Below the pieces are notes generated by a model. The model worked only from the letters and a program-made list of their open reading frames with translations. It searched no databases and had not been told where the DNA came from. The translations under genes were made by a program, and so were the position numbers. From Desulfobacterales bacterium (GTDB lineage Bacteria > Desulfobacterota > Desulfobacteria > Desulfobacterales > JANQIE01), in the NCBI GenBank assembly GCA_028282295.1, contig JANQIE010000061.1, forward strand, positions 1-35,949: DNA of 35,949 bases, given 5' to 3'. Position 1 is the first letter of the stretch, and every line of letters begins with the position of its first letter. Below, piece after piece: positions 24,377-34,766 of this stretch.

Positions 24377-26320
24377 ATGCCTAAAGTTGTTTTTCTACCA
24401 CATGCCAAGGAAGTTGAAATCGAAGACGGTGGTTCACTGATCCGCGCGGCCATGGATGCCGGCGTGCACATCAACGCCTCCTGCGGCGGGGAAGGGGTTT
24501 GCGGCAAATGCCGCATCATCGTGGAAAAGGGCGCCGTTACCGACGGTGTCAGCGAACGGCTCTCCGATGACGAAACCGCCCAAGGGTACCGGCTGGCCTG
24601 TTTGTCGCAAATAACCGAGGATGTCACCATCCGGGTGCCGGTGGAATCGGATATCGATGCCAGCGTGCTCAACCTTCCGGCCACACCGCGCAAAACCGCG
24701 CGTATCCGGCAGTACAATCTGAACGACTTGAAAGAAAAGGGGCTCTTTGTCCCGCCCATTGAAAAAAGATACCTTGAATTGCCACCGCCGACCATCACCG
24801 ACAACCTGTCCGATGTCACCCGTCTGGTCAGCTTTTTGAAAATCACCCATGACGAACATCGCCTGGAAGTCGATTTGTCCGTGATCCGCAAACTGCCGGA
24901 GGTCATGCGCACGGACAACTTCAAGGTTACCGCCACCTTGGCCCGGCCGGTCCACGAGGGCAGTAAAACCCGCATCATCAATGTGCAACCGGGCGATACC
25001 ACCGACAAGGACTACGCCATCGCCATGGATATCGGCACCACCACCATCTACGGACAGATGATCGACCTGAACAACGGCGATGTGCTGTCCGAATACGGCG
25101 ATTTCAACGGGCAGATCAGCTATGGCGAAGATGTCATCAGCCGCATCGTGTTGGCCGAAAAAGAGGGCGGGCTGGACCGCCTCGGTGATGTGGTGATCGC
25201 CACCATCAACAAGATCATCACCAGGATCATCAAAAAGGCCGGGGTCAATCCGGACGATATTTCCACCATCACCCTGGCCGGCAACACCACCATGACCCAG
25301 CTCATGCTCAAGATCGATCCGCGGTTTATCCGCCGGGCGCCGTACGTGCCCGCCTCGACACTTTATCCGCCCCTGCGCGCGGCCGATTTGGGCATGACGT
25401 TGGGCGATCACGTGGCCGCGTTGGTCTTTCCCCAGGTGTCGAGCTATGTGGGCGGCGATATCGTCGCCGGGGTCATGGGCTCGGGGATGTATCTGGCCGA
25501 CGAGTTGACGCTGTACATGGACATCGGCACCAATGCCGAGATCGTGATCGGCAACCGCGACTGGCTGGCGTGCGCCGCCTGTTCGGCCGGGCCGGCCTTT
25601 GAGGGCGGCGGCATTAAACACGGTATGCGGGCCACCAAAGGGGCTGTCGAGGATTTTTCCATCGACCCGCTCACCCTGGAACCGATGCTGATCACCATCG
25701 GCGATGTGCGCCCCAAGGGGATCTGCGGCTCCGGGCTGATCACCATGGTGGCGGTCATGCTGGAAACCGGCATTATCGACAATCGCGGCAAATTCAATCA
25801 CGATTTGGACACACCGCGTATCCGGCAGATCGACGGTATCTGGGAGTATGTGTTGGCCTGGCAGGACGAAACCCAGATCGATCGCGACGTGGTGCTCACT
25901 GAGCCCGACCTGGACAACCTGATCCGGGCCAAGGGGGCCATGTATTCCGGTTGTATGACCCTGTTGGAAAATGTCGGCCTGACGGTCACCGATATTGGCC
26001 GGATTATCCTGGCTGGCGGTTTCGGCAGTTATGTGGACCTGGAAAAGGCGATGACCATCGGATTGCTGCCCGAGATCGACGCCGACAAAGTGACGTTCAT
26101 CGGCAATGGATCCCTTTTGGGCGCCAAGATGAGTTCGCTGACCAACCGCATCCGTAAAGATATCGTGGAAGTGACCAAAAAGATGACTAATTTTGAGTTG
26201 TCGGAAACCAGTTCCTACATGGATCAGTATGTCGCCGCCCTGTTCCTGCCCCATACCGATATCGACCAGTTCCCCAAACTCAAGGCGCGCCTTGAGGCCC
26301 GGCGCAGGCATATTGAGTAG
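24377..26320 (+). CDS. RACo-type [2Fe-2S] ferredoxin-ASKHA ATPase (DUF4445 family)
   Basis: Proteins of this family use ATP to reactivate oxidised corrinoid proteins by driving one electron onto Co(II). The 647 residues start with a plant-type [2Fe-2S] domain (Cys36, Cys42, Cys45 and Cys75; ASCGGEGVCGKC). A linker region (about 100-205) follows, then an ASKHA ATPase fold (IAMDIGTTTIYGQMIDL near 214-230, a second phosphate segment MDIGTNAEIVIG, and LAGGFGSYVDLEKA near the C-terminus). No corrinoid protein or methyltransferase lies in the window, so the client is unknown. ATG 24377 has AAAGAGA about 9 bases before it. It probably shares a transcript with the CoA-transferase gene. Confidence 0.9.
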   Translation: MPKVVFLPHAKEVEIEDGGSLIRAAMDAGVHINASCGGEGVCGKCRIIVEKGAVTDGVSERLSDDETAQGYRLACLSQITEDVTIRVPVESDIDASVLNLPATPRKTARIRQYNLNDLKEKGLFVPPIEKRYLELPPPTITDNLSDVTRLVSFLKITHDEHRLEVDLSVIRKLPEVMRTDNFKVTATLARPVHEGSKTRIINVQPGDTTDKDYAIAMDIGTTTIYGQMIDLNNGDVLSEYGDFNGQISYGEDVISRIVLAEKEGGLDRLGDVVIATINKIITRIIKKAGVNPDDISTITLAGNTTMTQLMLKIDPRFIRRAPYVPASTLYPPLRAADLGMTLGDHVAALVFPQVSSYVGGDIVAGVMGSGMYLADELTLYMDIGTNAEIVIGNRDWLACAACSAGPAFEGGGIKHGMRATKGAVEDFSIDPLTLEPMLITIGDVRPKGICGSGLITMVAVMLETGIIDNRGKFNHDLDTPRIRQIDGIWEYVLAWQDETQIDRDVVLTEPDLDNLIRAKGAMYSGCMTLLENVGLTVTDIGRIILAGGFGSYVDLEKAMTIGLLPEIDADKVTFIGNGSLLGAKMSSLTNRIRKDIVEVTKKMTNFELSETSSYMDQYVAALFLPHTDIDQFPKLKARLEARRRHIE

Positions 26321-26324
26321 AGAA

Positions 26325-26713
26325 CCGGTTTTGCGCGAATCCTAAAGCCAAGTGAGTGCCGCTTGGATGGCGCGCCGCTTAAAAGCTTCAATAAAGCATA
26401 GTGGCATGCTCTGAAAATCGCCGGCATATCAGACTTTCATTTCCACGACCTGCGCCATACATTCTGTTCCAATCTCATCATGTCCGGGGGCAGCCTCAAA
26501 GACGTGAAAGAAATGATCGGTCACGCCGACATCGCGATGACAGACCGCTACTCGCATATCTCAGTTCAGCATCTGATCAAAAGACAAGAACAACTGGCGG
26601 CGCATTACACTGAGAGCTTGCCGGTTGAAAAAGTATGGGCAGGGGACAAAATTAGCATTTTTGCCTTTAAAACAAAAAAACAGCGAATTAGGATAACCTC
26701 TAACTCGCTGTAA
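26325..26713 (+). pseudogene. Remnant of a tyrosine recombinase (phage-type integrase), C-terminal part
   Basis: The frame holding ATG 26480 reads, from upstream, DGAPLKSFNKA, a TAG stop, then WHALKIAGISDFHFHDLRHTF and later IGHADIAMTDRYSHIS. These are the catalytic LRHTF box and the GH...Y box with the nucleophilic Tyr of tyrosine recombinases. The in-frame stop, and the absence of the N-terminal and core domains (the sequence runs straight into the RACo gene), show a decayed fragment. The frame continues through the terminator of tRNA-Pro, so the natural 3' end is also lost. Adjacent tRNA-Pro, with its 3' end facing the fragment, is a plausible old attachment site. Confidence 0.85.
26674..26710 (-). 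terminator. Terminator of tRNA-Pro
   Basis: On the reverse strand CAGCGAGTTAG pairs with CTAATTCGCTG (one mismatch) around an 8-base loop. A run of seven T follows. It lies about 18 bases after the tRNA 3' end. Confidence 0.8.
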
Positions 26714-26726
26714 TTAAAACAAAAAC

Positions 26727-26804
<78 letters not shown>

Positions 26805-26966
26805 TTAAATTTCCGGTGGCTTACCTAACATGCTTTTAAAACTGTTTCAAGTCTCGATAGGCCGTGCGCCTTAAAAACACTGTGGCTTGGGGACACCTTG
26901 GTTTAATCCAAAAGTCAGGTGGAGGCCTGACGCAGTTGGTGTTGGTGGCGTGATATGGTGCGGGGG

Positions 26967-27713
26967 CTATTTGGGTGGTTCAGTCCAAAAGGCGTCCAGT
27001 GCCGCCTTGATACTGCCTGCCAAGGTCCGGCTGAATTTTTTTTGGTGCATCGCCTCGGCGCGCGTTGGATTGGTCAAGTAACCGCATTCGACCAACACGG
27101 CCGGCATATCCGCGCCTTCCAGGACGAAAAGCGGCGCACCCTTGACACGCACATCTGCCGGGTTAAAGCGGCCTTTAATTTCCCGGGCGATCAATTCGGC
27201 CAGCGTTTGGCTGTTTGTTTGATGGCGTTTTTGGATCTGGGTCCATTGGTCTTTGCGGGATGTGGCGCTATCCGGATCGTGGTTCGCGCTTTTGTGATAA
27301 AATACTTTAAATCCGTCGGTTTGGTGGCGAAAGCCGCCCCCTGCGTGCAAGCTAATAAAGATGTCGGCGTTGCGGTGATTTGCGTGCGATGTCCGGCTGG
27401 CGCTATCCAGTTGGTAATCATCCGTTCGTGTAAGAAAGACTTTATATTGCGGTGTGAGTTCGGTTTTGAGATGTCGCGCAATAGTCAGGGTGATATCTTT
27501 TTCCAAAATATTTGAGGGGCTGCGGACTCCTTTGTCGTGTCCACCATGGCCCGGATCGATAACGATTATTGCCCCTGTGTTTGATATGCGCCGCGTGTTG
27601 GATGCAGCGGCGGGAACGGTATAACTTATTAAAAATGCAGCAATTGCGGCATAAATTACGAAAAGCGGACAGCATGTTTTGCAACGAGTTGAGATGACAG
27701 CGTTTTTCTTCAA
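26967..27713 (-). CDS. N-acetylmuramoyl-L-alanine amidase (Amidase_3, AmiC-like)
   Basis: This zinc amidase cleaves the amide bond between MurNAc and the stem peptide, in cell division or wall remodelling. The 248-residue protein has an N-terminal signal sequence (hydrophobic about 16-37, then PAAAS) followed directly by the catalytic domain: IIVIDPGHGGHD with His56, ILEKDI with Glu71, FISLHAGGG with the third zinc ligand, and AVLVECGYLTNP with the catalytic Glu. There is no AMIN targeting domain, so it is a short form. The start is probably TTG 27713, with GGAG 12 bases upstream, which is longer than ideal spacing. No ATG gives a complete signal peptide. Confidence 0.9.
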   Translation of the reverse strand: MKKNAVISTRCKTCCPLFVIYAAIAAFLISYTVPAAASNTRRISNTGAIIVIDPGHGGHDKGVRSPSNILEKDITLTIARHLKTELTPQYKVFLTRTDDYQLDSASRTSHANHRNADIFISLHAGGGFRHQTDGFKVFYHKSANHDPDSATSRKDQWTQIQKRHQTNSQTLAELIAREIKGRFNPADVRVKGAPLFVLEGADMPAVLVECGYLTNPTRAEAMHQKKFSRTLAGSIKAALDAFWTEPPK

Positions 27714-27765
27714 TTTTGCTTGACACTCCTGACCATAGATACTATTTTTGTCGTGTTTTTGACCT

Positions 27766-27796
27766 GAAAACGGTTAAACGAGGTCAGACCGTTTTC
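27766..27796. repeat. Inverted repeat upstream of the amidase gene
   Basis: GAAAACGGT (27766-27774) and ACCGTTTTC (27788-27796) form a perfect 9-base inverted repeat with a 13-base spacer. No T run follows on either strand, so it may be an operator or a chance palindrome. The rest of the 27714-27997 gap shows no gene. Confidence 0.35.
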
Positions 27797-27997
27797 GGTA
27801 CCATTGGTTTGTTTTGGGTTGAAAGCAAAGTTGAGTTATTTGAGTGCGATGATCTTCGATCCATTTTTTAATAGCCTATAAAACGCACCATTGTTTTAAT
27901 GCCGGCACAAGTCCCTGTCAAGCGGCGCCTGCTTGTTTCGGGTGCTGTATTCGGCCCCCAATGCATCGTATAGATCCGACTCACCGAAATTTAATGT

Positions 27998-28084
27998 GCG
28001 AGAGTGGCGGAATTGGTAGACGCACTGGACTTAGGATCCAGCTCTGGCGACAGAGTGGGAGTTCAAGTCTCCCCTCTCGCACCA
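27998..28084 (+). tRNA. tRNA-Leu (anticodon TAG)
   Basis: This is a class II tRNA. Acceptor GCGAGAG pairs with CTCTCGC, the anticodon stem CTGGA/TCCAG encloses CTTAGGA with anticodon TAG, a variable arm follows (CTCTGGCGACAGAG), and the T arm is GGGAG-TTCAAGT-CTCCC. CCA is encoded at 28082-28084. Confidence 0.96.
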
Positions 28085-28098
28085 CTTTTATTGAATTG

Positions 28099-28124
28099 AT
28101 TCCTGCAGCAGGAATTTATTTTTA
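28099..28124 (+). terminator. Terminator after tRNA-Leu
   Basis: ATTCCTG (28099-28105) pairs with CAGGAAT (28109-28115) around a 3-base loop. TTATTTTT follows. Confidence 0.65.
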
Positions 28125-28373
28125 GCGCGATCAGGAAAAATAGTGTACGGATTCCGGTCAAGTTTATAGGAAATACGCAAACTTGTTTATCGATGCGTGT
28201 CTCCCGGCTTGACCGATGTTCAGGTGTCTATGCACATTGTCGTGGAATGCGGCTCCTTGTTGGGGCCATTAAAGTGTCTGCTTTAACACAGCAGGCATTA
28301 ACTCGCTAGAACCAAAATCGGCGATCCAGACGAATGGATTCGCGCTGATTGTAATGGTGTTGAAAGGATGCAA

Positions 28374-29717
28374 ATGCAACTAAACGTTGAGGATGTCAAT
28401 TCGGTAAAAAAAATTTTGCACATAGAGGTGCCGGAAAAAACGGTTACCCGTGAATTGGATAAAGCCTACGGACAACTGAAGAAGACTGCCAAAATCAAAG
28501 GATTTCGCCCCGGCAAGGCGCCGCGTTCGGTTTTGGAACGAATTTATAGCAAGGATGTCCAGACCGATGTTTCATCACGTTTGATTCAGGAATCGTTTAT
28601 GGAGGCAATCAAGCAAACCGACCTGAAGATGCTCGGCACACCTAAAATCGAGCCGCCGCAATTGGCTGAAGGCAAGCCCTATGCCTATGAGGCAACCGTT
28701 GAAATCCCCCCTGAAATTGGTCAAATCGACTATAGCGGTCTGACTCTGAAAAAAACGAACTATCAAGCTGGTGAAGCGGAAATAGAGACCCAGTTAAAAA
28801 TGCTTCAGAAAAAATTGGCGCAACACGATAAGATAAAAGAGGAGCGTCCCGCCGCCGCAGGCGATTTTGTTTTGATCGACTACGAGGGCTTCAAGGACGG
28901 TGAGGCGCTTCCCGACATCCCGAAAACCGAAAATTATACCCTTAAGTTAGGCGACGGAACAATCCACAAGGATTTTGATGACCAGATTGCCGGTATGCAA
29001 CCGGGGGATACTAAAAAGTTCACCATCGCGTATGCCGAGGACGATCCGCAAGAGGCACTGGCTGGTACGGTCATTGAGTATGAGGTAAAACTGAACGAGA
29101 TTCGGGCAGAGGTGTTGCCGCCCATGGACGATGAAATGGCAACAAAGTTGGGGCCATATAAGACGTTGGATGAATTAAAAAAGGCGATCACCGACAATTT
29201 GACCGAAGGCTACGAAAAAAGGTCGGAGCAGGAACTCCAGGAGCAGATATTTCAAGCGCTGATCACCAAAACCGAGTTTGAGTTACCGGATGTATTGGTG
29301 AAATATGAACTCGAAGGTATCCTGGCGGAAGCTGAGCGGACCTTTGCCTATCATAATCAATCGCTGGAAACATTGGGACTCAGCCGCGATGTACTGGCTG
29401 AAAAATATCGCGAAACAGCGGAAAAACAAGTGCGCCGCCAACTGATCCTTAATCAGATTATCGAGCAGGAAACCCTTACCCTTTCGGATGAGACGATCGA
29501 GACCGGTTATCGGGATATTGCCGCCCGATTCGGACAACCAATTGAAGATATTAAGAAATATTACGGCGAAAATCCTGACAAGCTTCAGTACTACAAGCAA
29601 ACGTTACTTGAAAAGAAGGCCGTTGACCTTATTATTGAAGGTAGTTCAATAGAACATGTCGAGCCCGAACAGGCCGACGCCGGCGACGAAAAAACAGAAA
29701 CCACAGCGGCCACTTAA
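28374..29717 (+). CDS. tig: Trigger factor
   Basis: This ribosome-associated chaperone and prolyl isomerase meets nascent chains at the exit tunnel. The 447-residue protein has the three family parts: an N-terminal ribosome-binding domain with the signature loop GFRPGKAPRSVL near residues 44-55, an FKBP-type PPIase domain (about 155-240, beginning AAAGDFVLIDYEGF), and the helical C-terminal chaperone domain. An acidic, Glu-rich tail ends the protein. ATG at 28374, 6 bases after GAAAGG, gives the usual MQLNVEDV start. An ATG two codons earlier abuts the ribosome site. It heads the conserved tig-clpP-clpX-lon block. In the 28085-28373 gap I see only the tRNA terminator. Confidence 0.95.
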   Translation: MQLNVEDVNSVKKILHIEVPEKTVTRELDKAYGQLKKTAKIKGFRPGKAPRSVLERIYSKDVQTDVSSRLIQESFMEAIKQTDLKMLGTPKIEPPQLAEGKPYAYEATVEIPPEIGQIDYSGLTLKKTNYQAGEAEIETQLKMLQKKLAQHDKIKEERPAAAGDFVLIDYEGFKDGEALPDIPKTENYTLKLGDGTIHKDFDDQIAGMQPGDTKKFTIAYAEDDPQEALAGTVIEYEVKLNEIRAEVLPPMDDEMATKLGPYKTLDELKKAITDNLTEGYEKRSEQELQEQIFQALITKTEFELPDVLVKYELEGILAEAERTFAYHNQSLETLGLSRDVLAEKYRETAEKQVRRQLILNQIIEQETLTLSDETIETGYRDIAARFGQPIEDIKKYYGENPDKLQYYKQTLLEKKAVDLIIEGSSIEHVEPEQADAGDEKTETTAAT

Positions 29718-29770
29718 ACCGTTAAGAAACGGTAAATGTTGTCAAATTTGAATCACAAAGGAGGCTTTCC

Positions 29771-30385
29771 TTGGCACTAATACCCACGGTAATTGAGCAA
29801 AGTAGTCGGGGTGAACGCCCTTACGATATCTATTCAAGGCTTTTAAAGGACCGTATCGTTTTTTTTGGGACCCCGATCAATGACGATATCGCCAACCTGT
29901 TGATTGCTCAGTTTTTGTTTTTGGAATCCGAAGATCCGGACAAAGATATCAATTTGTACGTCAATTCGCCCGGCGGCGTGGTAACCGCCGGAATGGCTGT
30001 GTACGACACCATGCAATACATCAAGCCGGACATCACAACGGTTTGTATCGGGCAAGCCGCCAGCATGGCCGCAGTCATACTCGCCGCCGGTGCGCCCGGC
30101 AAACGCTATGCACTGCCGAATGCCCGAATCATGCTCCATCAACCCATGGGCGGTTTTCAGGGGCAGGCATCCGATATCGCAATCCAGGCCAATGAAATTT
30201 TGCGTATGAAAGAAAAACTCAATGATATTCTTGCGCATCATACCGGGCAGGATTTAGAAAAAATCCAGACGGATACGGATCGTGATTTTTTCATGTCGGG
30301 TGCCGAGGCCAAAGAATACGGTGTTGTCGACCACGTCATCAGCAATCGCGACGACCTGGATCATATTGAGAAAACGGAGGCTTAA
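29771..30385 (+). CDS. clpP: ATP-dependent Clp protease proteolytic subunit
   Basis: This serine protease subunit forms double heptameric rings and degrades proteins fed by ClpX or ClpA. The 204 residues carry the catalytic triad Ser98 (GQAASMAA), His123 (IMLHQPMGG) and Asp172 (DTDRDFF). The start is TTG, supported by AAAGGAGG ending 7 bases upstream and by the standard N-terminal sequence [20 protein letters not shown]. Only one base separates its stop from clpX, so the two are translationally linked. Confidence 0.96.
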   Translation: MALIPTVIEQSSRGERPYDIYSRLLKDRIVFFGTPINDDIANLLIAQFLFLESEDPDKDINLYVNSPGGVVTAGMAVYDTMQYIKPDITTVCIGQAASMAAVILAAGAPGKRYALPNARIMLHQPMGGFQGQASDIAIQANEILRMKEKLNDILAHHTGQDLEKIQTDTDRDFFMSGAEAKEYGVVDHVISNRDDLDHIEKTEA

Positions 30386-30386
30386 T

Positions 30387-31631
30387 ATGCCTAAAAAAGA
30401 TGATTTGAACGAAAATCTTTTTTGCTCGTTTTGCGGCAAAAATCAGAAAGAGGTTCAGAAGCTGATCGCCGGACCCGCTGTTTATATCTGTGACGAATGC
30501 ATTCAACTGTGCAGTGAAATCATTGAGGAAGAACGGGAAAAAAGCGCGGAGACACTAGAACATTCATTGGTTCCCAAGGAAATCAAATCCATGCTGGATG
30601 ACTATGTCATTGAGCAGGACTATGCAAAAAAGATTTTGGCCGTTGCGGTCTATAACCATTACAAGCGTCTCGACACCAGCATTAACACAGGTGACGTGGA
30701 GATTCAGAAAAGCAATATCCTGTTGATCGGCCCCACCGGTTGTGGCAAGACCCTTTTGGCCCAGACATTGGCCCGGTTTCTGAATGTGCCGTTTACCATC
30801 GCCGATGCGACCAGTCTCACCGAAGCCGGTTATGTGGGCGAAGATGTTGAAAATATCATTTTGTCACTGTTGCAGAATGCCGACTACGATGTCGAGAAAG
30901 CCAAGCGCGGCATTGTTTATATCGACGAGATCGACAAAATCGCCAGCAAATCCGATAATCCGTCCATAACGCGGGACGTGTCCGGTGAAGGGGTGCAGCA
31001 GGCATTGCTGAAAATCATTGAAGGCACCACTGCCAGTGTCCCGCCGAAAGGTGGGCGGAAACACCCCCAGCAGGATTTTGTGAAAGTTGATACCTCGAAT
31101 ATTCTGTTTATTTGCGGTGGCACGTTCAATGGATTGGAAAAAATTGTACGACGGCGATTGGGCGCTAAAATGATGGGGTTTGGCGCCAAAGTTTCTGGAA
31201 AAGATGACAAAAGCATCGGAGAGATTCTGCGCATGGTGCAACCCGAAGACTTGATCAAATTCGGGCTGATTCCTGAATTTTTGGGACGGTTACCGGTTAT
31301 TGCCACATTGGACGAGCTAAGTGAGGGATCGCTTATTCGAATTCTCACCGAGCCTAAAAACGCCCTTTTGCGCCAGTTTCAGATGCTTTTTGAAATGGAG
31401 GATGTCAATCTGCGGTTGACCGACAGCGCTCTGAGCGCCATCGCCAAAGAAGCGATCAAGCGTAAATCCGGCGCCCGAGGTTTGCGTGCAATCCTCGAAT
31501 CGTGTATGCTTGAGATCATGTACGAGATTCCAAGCATTGAAAATGTGAAAGAATGCGTGATTGGTGAGGATGTGGTCCTGAACAACGAGGATCCGATTTT
31601 ACTATACGAACAGACTAAGAAACAGGCTTAG
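30387..31631 (+). CDS. clpX: ATP-dependent Clp protease ATP-binding subunit ClpX
   Basis: This AAA+ unfoldase recognises tagged substrates and threads them into ClpP. The 414 residues begin with the zinc-binding domain (Cys13, Cys16, Cys35, Cys38). The AAA+ module follows, with Walker A GPTGCGKT (115-122), Walker [11 protein letters not shown], and the later conserved [12 protein letters not shown] sensor region. CGGAGG lies 6 bases before ATG 30387. An in-frame upstream start inside clpP (30282) is rejected because it would add 35 non-family residues. Confidence 0.96.
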   Translation: MPKKDDLNENLFCSFCGKNQKEVQKLIAGPAVYICDECIQLCSEIIEEEREKSAETLEHSLVPKEIKSMLDDYVIEQDYAKKILAVAVYNHYKRLDTSINTGDVEIQKSNILLIGPTGCGKTLLAQTLARFLNVPFTIADATSLTEAGYVGEDVENIILSLLQNADYDVEKAKRGIVYIDEIDKIASKSDNPSITRDVSGEGVQQALLKIIEGTTASVPPKGGRKHPQQDFVKVDTSNILFICGGTFNGLEKIVRRRLGAKMMGFGAKVSGKDDKSIGEILRMVQPEDLIKFGLIPEFLGRLPVIATLDELSEGSLIRILTEPKNALLRQFQMLFEMEDVNLRLTDSALSAIAKEAIKRKSGARGLRAILESCMLEIMYEIPSIENVKECVIGEDVVLNNEDPILLYEQTKKQA

Positions 31632-31769
31632 AGCTTTTATTTGCGTTGGATGCGCACCAACGGTCTCGCATCAAGCCCGGAGGCGCGTATCTGTCGTGGG
31701 GTACAGTTTGCATCGCAGCGAACCCTGGTGCTCCGCATTTTAAACACTTAGCCACAGAAAATTAGAACC

Positions 31770-34217
31770 ATGATCAACATGCCTAAGATTTTCAAACAAG
31801 ACGAACCTCCCGAAGAAATTCGCTTGTTGCCTTTGTTACCTTTGCGGGATATTGTCGTGTTTCCCCACATGGTCGCGCCTTTGTTTGTCGGGCGGGCCAA
31901 ATCGGTCAACGCCTTGAGCGAGGCCATGAAATCTGAAAAACAGGTTTTTTTGTCAACGCAAAAAAAGGCCGGTATCGACAATCCCACCGAAAAAGACATC
32001 AATCCGGTGGGAACCATCGGCACGGTTTTGCAGTTGCTGAAATTACCGGACGGCACGGTTAAAGCCCTGGTAGAAGGGAAGGTTCGGGCCCATGTGACAC
32101 GGTTCGTCAAGAATGACGATTTTTTCCAGGTCGAAGTGACGTCGCATGAAGACGATATCGACCCGACACCGGAAATCGTCGCACTGTGCCGGGCTATCGT
32201 TGAGACTTTCAGCGAATATGCCAAGATGAACAAAAATCTATCCAAGGAACTTGTCGGCAACGTTGCCAAAATTACCGATGCGTCTCAGTTGGCCGATACC
32301 GTAGCGGCTCACTTCTCCTTTAAAATCGAAGATAAACAAAAACTTCTGGAAGCGTATCATATCGAACAACGCCTGACCTTGCTGCTGAAGCTGGTCCGTA
32401 TGGAAATCGAAGTGTTTCGGATGGACCAGCGTGTGAAAGCCCGGGTTAAAGAGCAAATGGAGAAGACTCAGAAGAATTACTATCTCAATGAGCAAATGCG
32501 GGCGATTAAAAAGGAAATGGGGGCCGAAGATGATCCCTCGGACGAGCTGAAGGATCTTCAGCGCCGCATCAAGCGTAAACGCATGTCCAAGGAGGCTGCC
32601 GGCAAGGTCCGTCAGGAATTTAAAAAGCTCAAGCTCATGACGCCAATGTCTGCTGAAGCAACAGTGGTGCGCAATTACATCGACTGGTTGATCAGTCTGC
32701 CTTGGTTCGACCGGACCAAGGTACGCAATGATCTGGACGAAGCCGAAAGTATTTTGAATGAAGATCATTACGGTCTTGAAAAGCCTAAAGAACGGATTCT
32801 GGAGTATTTGGCGGTCCAGTCGCTGGTAAAGAAAATCCGTGGTCCGATTTTATGTCTGGTCGGACCTCCGGGCGTGGGCAAGACGTCACTAGCCAAATCC
32901 GTGGCACGGGCTACGGGCCGCAAATTTGTTCGCTTGTCGCTAGGTGGGGTGCGCGATGAAGCTGAAATCCGGGGACATCGCCGAACTTACATCGGGGCCA
33001 TGCCGGGTAAGATAATCCAGTCGCTTAAAAAAGTCGGCGCCAATAATCCTGTTTTTTGCCTGGATGAAGTCGATAAAATGAGTATGGATTTTCGAGGCGA
33101 TCCGTCCGCAGCCCTGTTGGAAGTTCTAGATCCGGAACAAAATTACAGTTTCAATGATCATTACTTGGATGTGGATTACGATTTGTCGGATATCATGTTT
33201 GTGACCACGGCCAACACCTTGCCGGACATCCCATTGCCGCTGCAGGACCGCATGGAAATCATTCGTTTGCCCGGTTACACCGAATATGAAAAATACAATA
33301 TCGCCAAAGACTACCTGATTCCCAAGCAGCAAAAAGCCAATGGATTGGAAAAGTTCGATGTCCAGTTTTCTGAAAACGCTGTATTGAAGATCGTTCGTGA
33401 ATACACACGTGAGTCCGGGGTTCGTAATCTGGAACGTGAAATCTCATCGGTATGTCGCAAGATTGCCCGCGAACTGGTCAAATCGAAAGAAGAAACCACC
33501 ACCTTTCGCGTAGCGGAAAAATCGATTGCCAAATTTCTTGGACCGGCCAAATTCAGGTACGGCCAAATTGAAGAACAGGATCAGATCGGTCTGGTAACCG
33601 GTTTGGCCTGGACGCAGGTCGGTGGGGAATTGCTGGCCGTTGAAACCCTTGTGATGCCGGGGAAGGGCGATCTGATAATCACCGGCAAGTTGGGCGATGT
33701 CATGAAGGAGTCGGCGCAAGCTGCCGTTAGTTATGTGCGTTCGCGGGCAGAAAACTTGATGATTGAAACCAACTTCTACAAAAAGTTCGATATTCATATC
33801 CATGTGCCTGAAGGGGCGATCCCCAAAGATGGTCCTTCCGCCGGAATTTCCATGTGTACTTCGATTGCGTCGGCACTGACCAAACGACCGGTGCAACGTG
33901 ATGTTGCCATGACCGGTGAAATTACGTTGCGTGGGCGCATATTGCCCATCGGTGGATTGAAAGAGAAAATCCTGGCGGCACATCGCGGCGGTATCAAAAG
34001 AGTATTGATTCCAAAAGAAAACGAAAAAGACTTGAAGGATATCCCGGCCACCATTGCCAAGGAAATCGATATTATATCGGTCGAGCACATGGATGAAGTG
34101 CTGGTTCATGCGTTGGTTCTGCAAGAGGGGGAGGAGTTGTTCAAAAAGAGTGATATTCCTTTTGAAATGGCCTCCGACACACAGCCGCAATCGGGAAACC
34201 GGCAGTCGATGAATTAA
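31770..34217 (+). CDS. lon: ATP-dependent Lon protease (LonA)
   Basis: This cytoplasmic AAA+ serine protease degrades damaged and regulatory proteins. The 815 residues show the LonA layout: an N-terminal substrate domain (begins near [20 protein letters not shown]), a coiled-coil region (about 200-280), AAA+ with Walker A GPPGVGKT (365-372) and Walker [11 protein letters not shown], and a C-terminal protease domain with catalytic Ser690 (DGPSAG) and Lys733 (GGLKEK). ATG 31770 or 31779 could be the start, and neither has a strong ribosome site. It follows clpX by 138 bases. I see no CIRCE or clear sigma-32 site in that gap. Confidence 0.95.
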   Translation: MINMPKIFKQDEPPEEIRLLPLLPLRDIVVFPHMVAPLFVGRAKSVNALSEAMKSEKQVFLSTQKKAGIDNPTEKDINPVGTIGTVLQLLKLPDGTVKALVEGKVRAHVTRFVKNDDFFQVEVTSHEDDIDPTPEIVALCRAIVETFSEYAKMNKNLSKELVGNVAKITDASQLADTVAAHFSFKIEDKQKLLEAYHIEQRLTLLLKLVRMEIEVFRMDQRVKARVKEQMEKTQKNYYLNEQMRAIKKEMGAEDDPSDELKDLQRRIKRKRMSKEAAGKVRQEFKKLKLMTPMSAEATVVRNYIDWLISLPWFDRTKVRNDLDEAESILNEDHYGLEKPKERILEYLAVQSLVKKIRGPILCLVGPPGVGKTSLAKSVARATGRKFVRLSLGGVRDEAEIRGHRRTYIGAMPGKIIQSLKKVGANNPVFCLDEVDKMSMDFRGDPSAALLEVLDPEQNYSFNDHYLDVDYDLSDIMFVTTANTLPDIPLPLQDRMEIIRLPGYTEYEKYNIAKDYLIPKQQKANGLEKFDVQFSENAVLKIVREYTRESGVRNLEREISSVCRKIARELVKSKEETTTFRVAEKSIAKFLGPAKFRYGQIEEQDQIGLVTGLAWTQVGGELLAVETLVMPGKGDLIITGKLGDVMKESAQAAVSYVRSRAENLMIETNFYKKFDIHIHVPEGAIPKDGPSAGISMCTSIASALTKRPVQRDVAMTGEITLRGRILPIGGLKEKILAAHRGGIKRVLIPKENEKDLKDIPATIAKEIDIISVEHMDEVLVHALVLQEGEELFKKSDIPFEMASDTQPQSGNRQSMN

Positions 34218-34239
34218 TCGAAAACTTCTAACAAGACAG

Positions 34240-34275
34240 ACGCCTCACCTCAATTTTGATGGACGTGAGGCGTTG
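34240..34275 (+). terminator. Probable terminator after lon
   Basis: ACGCCTCAC (34240-34248) pairs perfectly with GTGAGGCGT (34265-34273). The following T run is broken (TGTTGC), so termination may be incomplete. Confidence 0.55.
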
Positions 34276-34363
34276 TTGCGTGCGTTGCGGCGTGCATTAT
34301 GTGACACTAATTCAATCGATTGTGTAAGCGTAAAATTTCTCGTAATATTTTCCTAATTTTTAC

Positions 34364-34392
34364 TTGACAATCGAAATGGATATTGGTAGCTG
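34364..34392 (+). promoter_or_regulatory. Promoter of the tRNA-Val/tRNA-Asp operon
   Basis: A consensus TTGACA -35 box (34364-34369) is followed after 17 bases by TAGCTG (34387-34392). The implied start near 34399 is about 40 bases before tRNA-Val. An AT-rich upstream stretch could act as an UP element. Confidence 0.55.
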
Positions 34393-34438
34393 TAGCATTC
34401 TTTTGTGAGGCGTTTTAAGCATTGATTCAGCGCCTTGC

Positions 34439-34514
34439 GGGCGGGTAGCTCAGTTGGGAGAGCATCGGCCTTACAAGCCGAGGGTCACAGGTTCAAGCCC
34501 TGTTCCGCCCACCA
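34439..34514 (+). tRNA. tRNA-Val (anticodon TAC)
   Basis: Acceptor GGGCGGG pairs with TCCGCCC (one G-T pair), the anticodon stem TCGGC/GCCGA encloses CTTACAA with anticodon TAC, and the T arm is ACAGG-TTCAAGC-CCTGT. CCA is encoded at 34512-34514. Confidence 0.96.
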
Positions 34515-34537
34515 CAAATCAATTACGCATGTCTTTC

Positions 34538-34616
34538 GGGGGCGTAGCTCAGCTTTGGTTAGAGCGCTGGCCTGTCAAGCCAGAGGTCGCGAGTTCAAGT
34601 CTCGTCGTCCCCGCCA
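34538..34616 (+). tRNA. tRNA-Asp (anticodon GTC)
   Basis: Acceptor GGGGGCG pairs with CGTCCCC (one G-T pair), the anticodon stem CTGGC/GCCAG encloses CTGTCAA with anticodon GTC, and the T arm is GCGAG-TTCAAGT-CTCGT. CCA is encoded at 34614-34616. It is 23 bases after tRNA-Val and probably on the same transcript. Confidence 0.96.
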
Positions 34617-34626
34617 TCAACACAAT

Positions 34627-34658
34627 AAAGCCTACCACAAAAAGGTAGGCTTTTTTTA
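34627..34658 (+). terminator. Terminator of the tRNA operon
   Basis: AGCCTACC (34629-34636) pairs with GGTAGGCT (34644-34651). A run of seven T follows (34651-34657). Confidence 0.9.
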
Positions 34659-34766
34659 TCCCCTTAGGGTTCGCGAAAACATAATATCACATTTTAGGCG
34701 TCCGGATTTAGGCTAGGTTGGTTCGATAAGCTTTTGTTGAGCCCCTTGTAAAAGGAGAATTGCGCC

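Noticed and set aside
24434..26311. Reverse-strand 625-codon frame antisense to the RACo-type gene
   Set aside because: The length follows from high GC at third positions of the real gene. The product is a His/Gly/Asp-rich shadow with no motif.
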